64,000 nucleotides of DNA from Rhizobium bangladeshense (GCF_001662075.1 NZ_LYPL01000001.1:372001-436000); one strand, 5' to 3'; positions 45,356-55,384 are shown, counted from the first letter of the stretch. Notes: generated from the letters alone by a model not told the origin. Numbers and translations are program-made.

Positions 45356-47695
45356 ATGTCTATTTTTCGCATGAAATCGCTTGCGGCGAAACTTCTCGTC
45401 ATCACCGGCATCGCTATCGCGCTTGTTCTCATCGTCTCGAACCTTTTCCTCATCGGCCAGACACGGGATCGTGTCCAGACGCTGACGATGGATCAGGCCA
45501 GCCTCGAGGCAAAATCGATCGCCAACGAAATCGCCGCCAATGTCGGCGAACTCGCCAGTGCCGCGCGCACCATGTCGGGCGTGATCGGCCGCGGCCATGA
45601 GGGCAAGTCGCTCGACCGCAAGGGCATGATCAATGTGCTGAAAGCCAATCTCGAGCAGAACGCCTTCGCCTTCGGCAGCTGGTTCTGCGAGCAGCTCGGC
45701 GCGCTCGACGGCAAGACCACCGAGATCGCCAACAATAATGACGAAGGCACGAACAAGAACGGCGCCTTCACGCCCTACTGGTCGAAGACCAAGGATGGCG
45801 GTGTCCAATACTCAACCTTCGACAATGATTATACCGCCGAATGGTGGAAGCTCGCCGCCGACAGCGGCAAGGGCGCGATCACCACGCCTTACCTTGCCGA
45901 GGGAACGGATGTCCCGACGCTGCTGACCTCGATCGCCTATCCCGTTACGGCGGGCGGCAAGATGATCGGTCTCGCCGGTGTCGACATTTCGCTGAAGTCG
46001 CTCACCGACAAGCTGCAGGCGCTGCATCCTTTCGGCTCCGGCCGCGTGACGCTGCTGTCGCAGGCCGGCAATTGGATCGTCGCGCCGATCCCCGACCTGA
46101 TGACCAAGCAATATGACGGCGAAGGCGCCGAGGTCGTCAAGGCGGCGCTGTCGAACAAAGAGCCCGGCCTCGTCAGGAACCTGACCTATGACGGCCTCGA
46201 TCCCTTCGATCGCGTCGTCTATCCCTTCGCCGTTCCCGGCGTCAACGCCACCTGGGTCGTGCTCGTCGATGTCCCGCACACCGCGATCAACGCGCCGGTC
46301 AAAGACCAGACCTACATGATGATCATCAACGGGCTCATCGTGCTCGGCGCGGTCATGCTGGCGCTCTATTTCGCCGTCCGTTCGCTCGTGCAGCGGCCGC
46401 TCGGCGGGCTGGTCGCCAGCGTCAAGGCCCTGAGCGACGGCCATTACGAGCAGCCGCTCGCAGCCCAGGATCGGAGCGACGAGGTCGGTTCGGTCGCCAA
46501 GGCGCTCGAAGGCTTCCGCTTTGCGCTCGCCGATGCCAAGCGCCTCGAAGACGAGGCTGCCAGAGAGCGGCAGGCGGCGGAGGCCGAACGCGGCCGCTCG
46601 GAATCGGAACGCCAGGAATCGGTGTCGCAGCAGCGCCGTATCGTCTCGATCGTCGGCGCCGGCCTTTCCGAGCTGTCGCGCGGCAATCTCGGCCACCGCA
46701 TCACCGACGACTTCCCCGGCGAATACGGCAAGTTGAAGCAGGATTTCAACGCGGCGCTTGCAAGCCTCGAAGAGACCATCAACACAATGACCCTCAGCGT
46801 CGCCAATATCGGTTCGGGCACCGGCGAGATCAGCAACAGCGCCTCCGACCTCGCCAAGCGCACCGAACAGCAGGCAGCCAGCCTGGAAGAGACGGCGGCC
46901 GCGCTCAACGAGCTCACCGCTCAGGTCGATTCCAGCGCCGAGAATGCGCGCACGGCGGCCGACAACGTCAGCCTCGCCTGCCAGGATGCCGAAAGATCCG
47001 GCGAGGTGGTGCAGAGGGCGATCGCCTCGATGCAGGGGATCGAACAGTCTTCGACCGAGGTCTCGCGGATCATCGGCGTCATCGACGAAATCGCCTTCCA
47101 GACCAATCTGCTGGCGCTGAATGCCGGCGTCGAGGCGGCGCGGGCCGGGGAAGCCGGCAAGGGTTTTGCCGTGGTCGCCCAGGAAGTGCGCGAACTCGCG
47201 CAGCGTTCGGCCAACGCCGCCAAGGAGATCAAGACGCTGATCAACACCTCCGCCGTCCAGGTCAAGGAGGGCGTCGATCTCGTCGGGCGTGCCGGCGGCG
47301 CGCTGCACAAGATCGCCGAACAGGTGATGGGCATCAACGACCTCATCCGGCAGATCTCGGCCTCGGCGAGCGAGCAGGCCGTCGGGCTGAAGGAAATCAA
47401 CCAGGCCATGAACCAGATGGACCAGGTGACGCAGCAGAACGCGGCGATGGTCGAGGAAGCGACCGCCGCCAGCGTGGCGCTCAACGACGAGGCGCAGACG
47501 CTGAAGGCGCTCGCCACACGCTTCCGCGTCTCCGGTTCGGGCAACGCCGCTCAGCTCACCGCCGTCGCCCAGCAGATGCGGGCGCCGGCTGCCCCAGCCG
47601 CTTCGCCTCGGGCCGCCGCCCCGGCAGGCCGCCGACCGGCCACGCCGTCGCGCGGTTCCGCCGCCGTGGCGCAGGATAGCTGGGAAGAGTTCTGA
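45356..47695 (+). CDS. methyl-accepting chemotaxis protein with Cache sensor domain
   Basis: 779 residues from the ATG at 45356 (GAGG upstream). Transmembrane segments are at about 10-32 and 320-342. The periplasmic part has dCache features (FGSWFCEQLGALDG, TPYWSKTKDGGVQYS, ISLKSLTDKL). Two HAMP-like segments follow, then the signalling hairpin with [20 protein letters not shown]. The C-terminus is SWEEF, like the receptor at 12536. Cache receptors usually bind amino or organic acids. It ends at a bidirectional terminator. Confidence 0.93.
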   Translation: MSIFRMKSLAAKLLVITGIAIALVLIVSNLFLIGQTRDRVQTLTMDQASLEAKSIANEIAANVGELASAARTMSGVIGRGHEGKSLDRKGMINVLKANLEQNAFAFGSWFCEQLGALDGKTTEIANNNDEGTNKNGAFTPYWSKTKDGGVQYSTFDNDYTAEWWKLAADSGKGAITTPYLAEGTDVPTLLTSIAYPVTAGGKMIGLAGVDISLKSLTDKLQALHPFGSGRVTLLSQAGNWIVAPIPDLMTKQYDGEGAEVVKAALSNKEPGLVRNLTYDGLDPFDRVVYPFAVPGVNATWVVLVDVPHTAINAPVKDQTYMMIINGLIVLGAVMLALYFAVRSLVQRPLGGLVASVKALSDGHYEQPLAAQDRSDEVGSVAKALEGFRFALADAKRLEDEAARERQAAEAERGRSESERQESVSQQRRIVSIVGAGLSELSRGNLGHRITDDFPGEYGKLKQDFNAALASLEETINTMTLSVANIGSGTGEISNSASDLAKRTEQQAASLEETAAALNELTAQVDSSAENARTAADNVSLACQDAERSGEVVQRAIASMQGIEQSSTEVSRIIGVIDEIAFQTNLLALNAGVEAARAGEAGKGFAVVAQEVRELAQRSANAAKEIKTLINTSAVQVKEGVDLVGRAGGALHKIAEQVMGINDLIRQISASASEQAVGLKEINQAMNQMDQVTQQNAAMVEEATAASVALNDEAQTLKALATRFRVSGSGNAAQLTAVAQQMRAPAAPAASPRAAAPAGRRPATPSRGSAAVAQDSWEEF

Positions 47696-47718
47696 TCGTT
47701 CCGTTCCGTCCTATGATG

Positions 47719-47752
47719 AAAAAAGGCGCCTGCGAAATCAGGCGCCTTTTTT
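47719..47752. terminator. bidirectional Rho-independent terminator between the chemoreceptor and ptsN
   Basis: AAAAAAGGCGCCTG and CAGGCGCCTTTTTT form a perfect 14-bp inverted repeat (47719-47732 with 47739-47752). A and T runs on both sides let it serve both converging genes. Confidence 0.92.
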
Positions 47753-47770
47753 ATCAGGAATAAAAGCGGT

Positions 47771-48235
47771 TCAGGCCGCGTTCGAGGTCTGCTCTTCGTT
47801 GAGGAAGGCGTAGATCGCCGAGGCGGAATCGGTGGCGCGCAGCTTTGCCACCAGATCGTGATCGCGCAGGACGCGGGCGATGCGCGACAGCGCCTTGAGA
47901 TGATCGGCGCCCGCGCCTTCCGGCGCCAGCAGCAGGAAGACGAGATCGACCGGCTGGTCGTCCAGCGCTTCGAAATCGACCGGCTGCTCCAGCCGGGCGA
48001 AGATGCCGACGATCGAATGAATGTTCACCAGCTTGCCGTGGGGAATGGCGATACCGTTGCCGACGCCGGTCGAGCCCAGGCGTTCGCGCTGCAGGATGAC
48101 GTCGAAAATCTCCCGTTCGGAGAGCCCGGTGATCCTTGCGGCTCGTGCCGCCAATTCCTGAAGCAACTGTTTCTTGGAATTTACTCTGAGGGCGGGAATG
48201 ATCGCATCCTGATGGAGCAAATCTGCCAATGCCAT
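47771..48235 (-). CDS. ptsN: nitrogen-regulatory PTS EIIA protein
   Basis: 154 residues. The phosphorylatable His is in IAIPHGKL (about residue 66). The EIIA-Ntr fold is visible with LLLAPEGAGADHLKALSRIARVL. It receives phosphate from NPr and adjusts nitrogen, potassium and stress responses. It is the last gene of the rpoN-hpf-ptsN run. Confidence 0.96.
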   Translation of the reverse strand: MALADLLHQDAIIPALRVNSKKQLLQELAARAARITGLSEREIFDVILQRERLGSTGVGNGIAIPHGKLVNIHSIVGIFARLEQPVDFEALDDQPVDLVFLLLAPEGAGADHLKALSRIARVLRDHDLVAKLRATDSASAIYAFLNEEQTSNAA

Positions 48236-48309
48236 TTCTTTTTCCTTCTGTCGCCGGGATCAGATGATGCGGGGAAGCGGCGGCGATACCGCCGCTCACC
48301 GCCCTGATC

Positions 48310-48885
48310 TCAGCCTTTGATATTGGCCGAATCGATCCAGCCAATATTCCCGTCGTGGCGACGGTAAACAATGTTCAGGTGTTCCTTGCCGGGGCTGCGG
48401 AACAGGAGAAGCGGCTCGTCGGTCATGTCGAGCGCCATCACGGCGGTGGCGACCGACATGGTCTTCAGCTGCTTCGTGCTTTCAGCGACGATCGCCGGGG
48501 CGAAATCGTCGGGAATTTCATCCTCGTGATCAGGAACGGAGTCCATGACCGTGTAGGAGACTTCTGCAAAACCATTCAGGTGGTTTCCGGCATGATGGTC
48601 CTTCAGCTTGCGTTTGTAGCGGCGCAGACGCTTCTCGATGCGCTCGGAAGCGGCGTCGAAGGCAAGCTGGGGATCGGTTGCTTCGCCGGCGGCATGCAGC
48701 ACCACTCCGCTGTCGAGATGAAGCTTGCAATCTGCCGAGAAACGAGAACTCGCCTTTTCGACGGTCACCTGGCCGGAATACCCCCCGTCGAAGTATTTCG
48801 TGATGGCCATACCAATTTGGTCCTCGATCTTTTGACGGAAGGATTCACCAATTTCCATATGTTTCCCGGATACACGCACACTCAT
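48310..48885 (-). CDS. hpf: ribosome hibernation promoting factor, long form
   Basis: 191 residues from the ATG at 48885 (AAGAAGGG upstream). The N-terminal S30AE domain (about 1-105) has SFRQKIEDQIGMAITKYFDG; the C-terminal dimerisation domain (about 135-190) is present with EPLLLFRSPGKEHLNIVYRR. Long HPF joins two 70S ribosomes into 100S dimers in stationary phase. Confidence 0.95.
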   Translation of the reverse strand: MSVRVSGKHMEIGESFRQKIEDQIGMAITKYFDGGYSGQVTVEKASSRFSADCKLHLDSGVVLHAAGEATDPQLAFDAASERIEKRLRRYKRKLKDHHAGNHLNGFAEVSYTVMDSVPDHEDEIPDDFAPAIVAESTKQLKTMSVATAVMALDMTDEPLLLFRSPGKEHLNIVYRRHDGNIGWIDSANIKG

Positions 48886-49483
48886 GGAGTTTCCCTTCTT
48901 ATGGTCGTTTGCGGGTATCAGTTTACGCCAAGCCTCAGGTTCATCCAAGCACTTCGCGCAATCTCAAGCAAGATCGGCGTAGGCCTGCGGGTCCTCGGTG
49001 CCCTTGGGATGATGGGGATAACTTCAAAAGGCGCTCACGGCGTCGATTGCGGCGGGCTTCTAGCCAGAGCTTACCAAAAAGTCAATAGGGCCGAAAATGG
49101 CCTGCGGCGATGCGCGGAAAACGTGCGGAAGATTCCTTGCCGACAAGCGCTCCCGACGATCACCGCTTCGACGGCTTTCGACGCTTCGCGCTTAAGCTGT
49201 GCCGCCCTTACGGTTCTCATTATTGCGATGCCACAACTGTTGTCCGGTTGGCGCCGACGGCTGCCCCTCACCCCCAGCGGAGTCGAGGTCGGCGGCTCAA
49301 CCCGGCTGGTGGCGGGCGGGGATCTCTTAGAACGACAATTGACTTGTCTAAAGCGCTGAGAAACGTCTGAAACGCAGTAGAATCAGCACCGTGCAGGAAG
49401 TCCACCAATTTAGCCGGACAGCCTGTGGTGACACCTGATATGGCTGCCGATGCGGTCGAAACCGGCGCCTGGATGAGACCCGC
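48886..49483. other. gene-free stretch between hpf and rpoN
   Basis: About 600 bases without a convincing gene. A segment at about 49262-49320 (CCCCTCACCCCCAGCGGAGT onward) resembles rhizobial intergenic repeats and is loosely like the stretch at 62690-62750. I see no clear promoter or RNA gene. Confidence 0.4.
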
Positions 49484-51043
49484 TCAGAAGCCCGCGACCT
49501 TGGCGAGCGCCCGCTTCTCGCGGCGGCGCTGGACCGAGGAGGCGATGTTCATCGCTTCCCGGTATTTCGCCACCGTGCGCCGGGCGAGATCGATGCCGCC
49601 CTTCTTCAGCATATCGACGATATCGTCATCGGAGAGCACCGCGTCCGGGCTCTCCTGCATGATGAGGGCGCGGATCTTGTGACGCACGGCCTCGGCCGAA
49701 TGGCTGTCGCCGCCTTCGACGGCGCTGATCGACACGGTGAAGAAATATTTGAGCTCGAAGAGGCCGCGCGGGGTCAGCATATATTTGTTCGAGGTGACGC
49801 GGCTGACGGTGGATTCGTGCATCTTGATCGCCTCGGCCACCGTCTTCAGGTTCAGCGGCCGCAGGTGGTCGACGCCGTTGAGCAGGAAGGCATCCTGCTG
49901 GCGGACGATCTCACTTGCCACCTTCATGATGGTCTTTGCCCGCTGGTCCAAGCTGCGCGTCAGCCAGTTGGCGCTCTGCAGGCACTCGGACAGAAAGGCG
50001 TGATCCTCACCGTTCCTGGTCACGCGCGAAAAATACGATTGGTTGACCAGCACGCGCGGCAGCGTATCCGGATTGAGCTCGACCAGCCAGCCGCCGTCTG
50101 CCGACGGCCTGACGACGACATCGGGCATGATCGCTTCGGAAACACCTGCCTCGAAACCGCTGCCGGGTTTCGGATTGAGCTGGCGGATCTCGGCGAGCAT
50201 GTCGAGAAGGTCTTCCTCGTCGACGCCGCAGAGCCGCTTCAACGTGGCGAAATCGCGCCGCGCCAGCAGTTCGAGATTGTCGACCAGCGCCTGCATGGCA
50301 GGGTCGTAGCGGTCCTTCTGCCTGAGCTGGATCGCCAGGCATTCGGCGAGGCTGCGGGCGAAAACACCCGGAGGATCGAGCGTCTGGAGGGCAGCAAGGA
50401 CGTGTTCAACCTGCGGCAGGCTCGTGCCGAGCCGCTCGCCGGTCTCGACGAGATCGGCTTGCAGATAACCGGCATCGTCGAGCTGATCGACGAAATTTTG
50501 CGCGATCAGCCGGTCGGTCATGTCGGGCAGGATGAAGGGAATCTGCTGGGCGAGATGGTCGCGCAGCGACAGCTGGCCGGCGACGAAATCGTCGAGATCG
50601 TAATCGGCGCCCTCGGCGCTGCCCGGCATCGACTTCCACTGGCCGACAAGCTCCGGTGCATCGAGGCGCTGCGGGCCACCGTCATCGGGAAAGACATTGG
50701 TATAATTGGCGTCGAGCTCGTCGTTCAGCCGGCCGGTGCTTTCGCTGCCGCCATTGTCGTACCAGTCGCTGGAGAGCGCCTCGGCGTGATTGTCGGCGCC
50801 GTCGTCCGAGCCGGCATCCTCCGGCGGCTGGCCAAACTGCGCGTCCTCACCGGCACCACGTTCGTCGCCCGCCTCGCCGTCGTTTGACGGGAATTCGAGC
50901 AGCGGGTTCTTTTCCACTTCCTGCGCGATGAACTGGCTGAGCTCGAAATGCGTCATCTGCAGCAACTGGATGGATTGCATCAGTTGCGGTGTCATCACCA
51001 GGGACTGGCTCTGGCGCAGGAAAAGATTGGCGGACAGTGCCAT
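49484..51043 (-). CDS. rpoN: RNA polymerase sigma-54 factor
   Basis: 519 residues. The N-terminal activator-interacting region is Gln/Leu-rich (LRQSQSLVMTPQLMQSIQLL), an acidic region follows (about 50-110), then the core-binding domain, and the C-terminal RpoN box RRTVAKYREAMNI. It directs transcription of nitrogen-fixation, nitrogen-assimilation and C4-dicarboxylate genes with enhancer-binding proteins. It stands between lptB and hpf, as in most proteobacteria. Confidence 0.98.
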   Translation of the reverse strand: MALSANLFLRQSQSLVMTPQLMQSIQLLQMTHFELSQFIAQEVEKNPLLEFPSNDGEAGDERGAGEDAQFGQPPEDAGSDDGADNHAEALSSDWYDNGGSESTGRLNDELDANYTNVFPDDGGPQRLDAPELVGQWKSMPGSAEGADYDLDDFVAGQLSLRDHLAQQIPFILPDMTDRLIAQNFVDQLDDAGYLQADLVETGERLGTSLPQVEHVLAALQTLDPPGVFARSLAECLAIQLRQKDRYDPAMQALVDNLELLARRDFATLKRLCGVDEEDLLDMLAEIRQLNPKPGSGFEAGVSEAIMPDVVVRPSADGGWLVELNPDTLPRVLVNQSYFSRVTRNGEDHAFLSECLQSANWLTRSLDQRAKTIMKVASEIVRQQDAFLLNGVDHLRPLNLKTVAEAIKMHESTVSRVTSNKYMLTPRGLFELKYFFTVSISAVEGGDSHSAEAVRHKIRALIMQESPDAVLSDDDIVDMLKKGGIDLARRTVAKYREAMNIASSVQRRREKRALAKVAGF

Positions 51044-51237
51044 GACGGACGCGAAACTCCCCTCAATTCCTCCGGGAAACCGCGTCCAGTTAACGCCTCA
51101 GGCCACGGAAACCAAGTTGGCCCAAAAATTGCTTTTTTATCTCATTTGGTCAAGCGGAACTAAGCGGCAAGGTGAATTTCCGCGCCGACGGGAGCATGAC
51201 GGATTCCGATTTGGTCGAAAATCAGCCTAATCCGGCG

Positions 51238-52038
51238 TCAGAGGCTGAATTTGTCGCCGAGATAGAGCCGGCGCACTTCCGGATTGTTGACGATGTCGTT
51301 CGCCCGGCCATGGGTCAGCACTTCTCCGGCATGAATGATATAGGCGCGGTCGATGAGACCGAGCGTCTCGCGCACATTATGGTCGGTGATGAGAACACCG
51401 ATGCCGCGCGCCGTCAGGTGATGGACGAGGTTCTGGATGTCGGCGACCGAGATTGGGTCGACACCGGCAAAGGGCTCGTCGAGCAGCATGAAGGTCGGGT
51501 CGGTCGCCAGCGCACGGGCGATCTCGAGACGGCGGCGCTCGCCGCCGGAAAGAGCGACGGCGGCACTCTTTCTGAGCTTCTGGATATGAAATTCCTCCAG
51601 CAGCTCGTTCAGCTTCTGCTCGCGCTCGACCTTGTCCTTGACATGCACTTCGAGGACGGCGCGGATATTTTCTTCCACCGTCAGCCCACGAAAGATCGAG
51701 GCTTCCTGCGGCAGGTAACCGACGCCGAGGCGGGAGCGGCGGTACATCGGCATGGTCGTGACGTCGTTGCCGTCGATTTCGATCGTGCCTTCATCCACCG
51801 GCACAAGGCCGGTGATCATGTAAAAACAGGTCGTCTTGCCCGCACCGTTCGGACCAAGCAGGCCGACGGCCTCGCCGCGGCGCACCACCAGCGAAACGCC
51901 GTTGACGACGCGACGCGTCGCATAGGTCTTCGTCAGACCACGGGCGATCAGCGTTCCCTGATAGCGACTCTTGTCGGCGGCACCGGCAGCTTGTGGCTCG
52001 GGCTGGCCGAACATGGTGGATAGCGATGATAATTTCAC
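51238..52038 (-). CDS. lptB: LPS transport ATP-binding protein LptB
   Basis: 266 residues from a GTG at 52038; the ATG at 52014 is an alternative, and an extension to 52131 overlaps lptA. The ABC motifs are Walker A GPNGAGKTT, signature LSGGERRRLE, and Walker B FMLLDEPFAGVD. It powers LPS extraction with LptF/LptG at the inner membrane. lptA ends 16 bases upstream. Confidence 0.95.
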   Translation of the reverse strand: MKLSSLSTMFGQPEPQAAGAADKSRYQGTLIARGLTKTYATRRVVNGVSLVVRRGEAVGLLGPNGAGKTTCFYMITGLVPVDEGTIEIDGNDVTTMPMYRRSRLGVGYLPQEASIFRGLTVEENIRAVLEVHVKDKVEREQKLNELLEEFHIQKLRKSAAVALSGGERRRLEIARALATDPTFMLLDEPFAGVDPISVADIQNLVHHLTARGIGVLITDHNVRETLGLIDRAYIIHAGEVLTHGRANDIVNNPEVRRLYLGDKFSL

Positions 52039-52054
52039 GTGGGAGGCCGACTTC

Positions 52055-52690
52055 TCAGTTCTGCTTCTGCTGCGCATTCGGCTGCGATTTCGGATCGAGC
52101 TGAATCTGGACACGCCCGCCGCAGCTTTCAAGCTCCGCCCGGCCGGTTTGCATGTGAACGGTCAGTTTGCACCCGGTAAAGACGTTCGGCCCGTCCGACA
52201 GAATAACCTTATTGCCCTGATCCGCCGTCAGGATGAATGTCTGCGAGGCCATGTCGAAATTGCCGTCATCGGCGGTCGCCGTCTGCGTGCCCGAGGTCAG
52301 CAGGACCTTGTCGGTCACCAGGATCTTGTCGATATCGGCACTTCCCGATGCGAGCGAGGCAGACTTTTCCGGCTGGGCGGGCTGAGCCCCATCTGCGCCA
52401 GGCTTTGCCGCCTTGTCCTTATAATAGACTGTCATCTTGCCGGACTGCATCGTCGTCGTTCCCTGGACGACCTTGACGTTGCCGGTGAAGAGGGCGGTGT
52501 GCTCCTGGTCATGGATCTCAAGCTTGTCGCTTTCGATCTGGATCGGCTGGTCGTTGGAAAGCTTCATCCCCGACATCGAGGCGGTCGCCTGCTGCGCGCC
52601 GGCGCCCGAGGCCATCAGGATAAGGGCAAACGCGCCGGCAATGAATGCTACGCCCGTCTTGCAAGCTGAAATGCGACAATCTTTTGTCAT
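52055..52690 (-). CDS. lptA: LPS transport periplasmic protein LptA
   Basis: 211 residues. A signal peptide ends at about residue 32 (SGAGAQ). The OstA/LptA jelly-roll has QPIQIESDKLEIHDQEHTAL and FTGNVKVVQG, and continues to NGNFD-like DDGNFDMASQTFIL. It bridges the periplasm for LPS transport. Compared with the E. coli protein it has an insertion around residues 90-115 rich in Ala, Pro and Gly. It follows lptC by 15 bases. Confidence 0.93.
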   Translation of the reverse strand: MTKDCRISACKTGVAFIAGAFALILMASGAGAQQATASMSGMKLSNDQPIQIESDKLEIHDQEHTALFTGNVKVVQGTTTMQSGKMTVYYKDKAAKPGADGAQPAQPEKSASLASGSADIDKILVTDKVLLTSGTQTATADDGNFDMASQTFILTADQGNKVILSDGPNVFTGCKLTVHMQTGRAELESCGGRVQIQLDPKSQPNAQQKQN

Positions 52691-52705
52691 GGATGACCCG
52701 GCTGG

Positions 52706-53371
52706 TTAGGTGCCCTGTTTATGGATGGTAGATGGATCGACATTCATGCGAACATTCCCCTCGAATGTGATCACCCGCCCCTTATCTGTTATCTCAAGCG
52801 TCTTCGCAACAATGGAAGCATTGTCCTTGGTGATGGTGACGGGGTCGTCGCTGCGCATGTTGCCGCCCTTGATGTCGAGCCGGGCGGACTGGAATTTCGC
52901 GTTGAGGCCACTGCTCAGCACCAGGGTGAAGGGGGCCGTCATATGCAGATTGTCGGTGGCTCGGTTGTAATCGGCGGTCGAGGCGACGACGCGGGCGATT
53001 AGGCCGTCATTCATCGGCACGGCCGCCTTGATGGTCTCTAGCGTGATGAGATCGGGATTGCGGATATCCTGCAAAGCCCGTTCGGCGAGCATCGAATAAT
53101 TGATGCCGTCGGAATTGCGGCCCGCGATCGCGGGCTTTTCCATCACGACCTTGCCGTTCTCGATCTTGGCCCCTTCGAACTTGACGTTTTCGGGCAGGTA
53201 GATGCTGACCAGGGCCACCGCCGCGAGGCCAGCGGCGACGATGAGGGCGGCCACCGGCAGCAGGATCTTCAGCCGCCGAACGCGGGCGGAATGGAACAAC
53301 GCATCGCCATAGGCGCTCCTGCCGGAGCCCACATAAGCGGCATTTCCGTTGTTCTTCAGGGTATCGAGCAT
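52706..53371 (-). CDS. lptC: LPS export system protein LptC
   Basis: 221 residues. One membrane anchor (about residues 35-58, LLPVAALIVAAGLAAVALV) is followed by the LptC domain with SMLAERALQDIRNPD-type and ITFEGNVRMNVDPS segments. It passes LPS from LptFG to LptA. It is the first gene of the lptC-lptA-lptB-rpoN run. Confidence 0.93.
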   Translation of the reverse strand: MLDTLKNNGNAAYVGSGRSAYGDALFHSARVRRLKILLPVAALIVAAGLAAVALVSIYLPENVKFEGAKIENGKVVMEKPAIAGRNSDGINYSMLAERALQDIRNPDLITLETIKAAVPMNDGLIARVVASTADYNRATDNLHMTAPFTLVLSSGLNAKFQSARLDIKGGNMRSDDPVTITKDNASIVAKTLEITDKGRVITFEGNVRMNVDPSTIHKQGT

Positions 53372-53594
53372 AGGTCTCGTTCCATCTGCGGTGATTGCCG
53401 CGCCTTATAACAAAGCCGGCCGCCAATCACAGTTCGTTTCGCATTATTACATTGGCTTGCCAATATGGAATTTTTTCTGCAACAAGCAACAAAACGGAAA
53501 AACATCAAAAAGTGCATTCGTACGCGCCGCTGCCACCTAATTTCACCGGATCGATCGGCGCCGTGCCGACGCCGGCCAGCGCTGGAGGTATCTC

Positions 53595-54545
53595 ATGGAC
53601 AGTTCGATCATTGCCGATCGCCGGCGGCTGCGCCGCAAGCTCGGCTTCTGGCGCATCGTCGCGGTGGCCCTCGTCGTGGCGCTTGGCCTGGCCTTCTACG
53701 GCTTCGCCTTCGGCGGTGCCGGAACCGAGCGCCCGCATATTGCCCATGTGACGATATCCGGACTGATCGTCGACGACGACGAGCTCCTGGAGCGGCTGAA
53801 GAAGGTCGAGACCAGCGATCAGGTGAAGGCAGCGGTGATTTCGATCTCTTCGCCCGGCGGTACGACCTATGGCGGCGAAAAAATCTTCAAGGCGATCCGT
53901 GCCATATCGGCCAAGAAGCCCGTCGTCTCGGACGTGCGCACGCTTGCCGCCTCGGCAGGCTACATGGTCGCCACTGCCGGCGATACGATCATTGCCGGCG
54001 ACAGCTCGATCACCGGCTCGATCGGCGTGATCTTTCAGTATCCGCAGATCCAGCCGCTGCTCGACAAGATCGGCGTTTCGCTGCAGGAGATCAAATCCTC
54101 GCCGCTGAAGGCCGAGCCCTCGCCCTTCCACGAGGCGAGCGAGGAGGCCAAGGCGATGATCCGCAATATGGTGCTCGACAGCTACAACTGGTTCGTCGAC
54201 CTCGTGGCCGACCGGCGCAAGCTTCCGCGCGAGGAGGTGCTGAAGCTCGCCGACGGCACGATCTATACCGGCCGGCAAGCGCTCCAGGCGAAACTCGTCG
54301 ATACGATCGGCGGCGAGCCCGAAATCCGTGCCTATCTTAAATCGCGCGGGGTCGACGCCGATCTGCCGTTGGTGGACTGGGACAAGAAGAGCAACACGCC
54401 GTTTCTGCTCGCTGGGGCTGTTTCGCGGCTGATTACGATCCTCGGTTATGATGATCTCGTCAAAGGCCAAGATATCAATGGAATCCTGCCCCCAAAGTTG
54501 CTTCTTGACGGGCTGCTTTCAGTTTGGCAGGTTGGCCGGGATTGA
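53595..54545 (+). CDS. sppA: signal peptide peptidase SppA (short form)
   Basis: 316 residues. One N-terminal membrane segment (about 20-40) is followed by the S49 peptidase domain with ISSPGGTTYGGEK, the catalytic Ser in LAASAGYMVA, and the catalytic Lys in SSPLKAEPSPF. It degrades cleaved signal peptides in the inner membrane. It is the single-domain form of bacteria such as rhizobia. ihfB follows after 29 bases. Confidence 0.94.
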   Translation: MDSSIIADRRRLRRKLGFWRIVAVALVVALGLAFYGFAFGGAGTERPHIAHVTISGLIVDDDELLERLKKVETSDQVKAAVISISSPGGTTYGGEKIFKAIRAISAKKPVVSDVRTLAASAGYMVATAGDTIIAGDSSITGSIGVIFQYPQIQPLLDKIGVSLQEIKSSPLKAEPSPFHEASEEAKAMIRNMVLDSYNWFVDLVADRRKLPREEVLKLADGTIYTGRQALQAKLVDTIGGEPEIRAYLKSRGVDADLPLVDWDKKSNTPFLLAGAVSRLITILGYDDLVKGQDINGILPPKLLLDGLLSVWQVGRD

Positions 54546-54574
54546 TAAGAAATCAATAATTTAAGGGGGCGACT

Positions 54575-54874
54575 GTGATCAAGTCCGAATTGGTGCAGAT
54601 TGTTGCGGCACGCAACCCGCATCTCTATCATCGCGACGTCGAAAATATCGTCAACGCGGTTCTCGACGAGATCACCGATGCACTGGCTGCGGGCAACCGC
54701 GTCGAATTGCGCGGCTTCGGCGCGTTTTCGGTCAAGAACCGCCCTTCCCGCTCCGGCCGCAACCCGCGCACCGGCGATACCGTCTTCGTCGAGGAGAAGT
54801 GGGTTCCCTTCTTCAAGACCGGCAAGGAACTGCGCGAGCGGCTCAATCCCGGCCAGGCCGACGAAGAGGATTGA
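54575..54874 (+). CDS. ihfB: integration host factor subunit beta
   Basis: 99 residues from a GTG at 54575 with AAGGGGGCGACT upstream. The HU/IHF signature is [22 protein letters not shown], with the DNA-bending beta arm. The C-terminus EVPFFK-like [16 protein letters not shown] is typical of the beta subunit. It bends DNA in transcription (including sigma-54 promoters) and recombination. Confidence 0.96.
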   Translation: MIKSELVQIVAARNPHLYHRDVENIVNAVLDEITDALAAGNRVELRGFGAFSVKNRPSRSGRNPRTGDTVFVEEKWVPFFKTGKELRERLNPGQADEED

Positions 54875-55035
54875 GCGGCGCAACCGGCCTGCGGCGAAAC
54901 CGCACTTGAACTTGAACTCGGTTTTCCTATTCTGCTAGCCCATCGGCCCGAAAATCGGAATCGATTTTCAGGCCGATGCGTAGATACAACGCGCCATTCG
55001 AAGAGAGCGGCGCCGTCCGACGGATGGAGACCCCA

Positions 55036-55368
55036 ATGGCCAAGAAGATCGTCAACCTCTTGATTCTGCTGCCGCTCGGCGTCATTCTCATCGTCTTCTG
55101 CGTTGCCAACCGGCAGAGCGTCACCCTCGCCTTCAATCCGTTCCGGCCTGACGATCAGGTGCTTGCGGTCTCCGCGCCCTTCTTCGTCTTCCTGGTCATC
55201 GCGCTGATTTCAGGCATGCTGATCGGCTCGGCCGCCACCTGGTTCAGCCAGGGCAAACACCGCAGGCGGGCACGCACCGAGGCCAGGGAAGCCATTCGCT
55301 GGCAGGGTGAGGCCGACCGCCACAGGACGCACGCCGAGGATATCGCCGGCCAGCTGCCGTCGCGGTAA
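55036..55368 (+). CDS. small membrane protein, LapA/DUF1049-like
   Basis: 110 residues from the ATG at 55036 (GGAG seven bases upstream). Two transmembrane segments (about 6-24 and 46-68) precede a basic cytoplasmic tail (KHRRRARTEAREAIRW). This is the LapA (lipopolysaccharide assembly A) domain layout, and it is commonly next to ihfB. A role in envelope assembly is likely but not shown. Confidence 0.82.
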   Translation: MAKKIVNLLILLPLGVILIVFCVANRQSVTLAFNPFRPDDQVLAVSAPFFVFLVIALISGMLIGSAATWFSQGKHRRRARTEAREAIRWQGEADRHRTHAEDIAGQLPSR

Positions 55369-55384
55369 AAGCGTTGCCGGTGCG

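Noticed and set aside
49262-49320. shared repeat family with 62690-62750
   Set aside because: Both are C-rich with scattered matching words, but by eye they do not align well enough to call one element.
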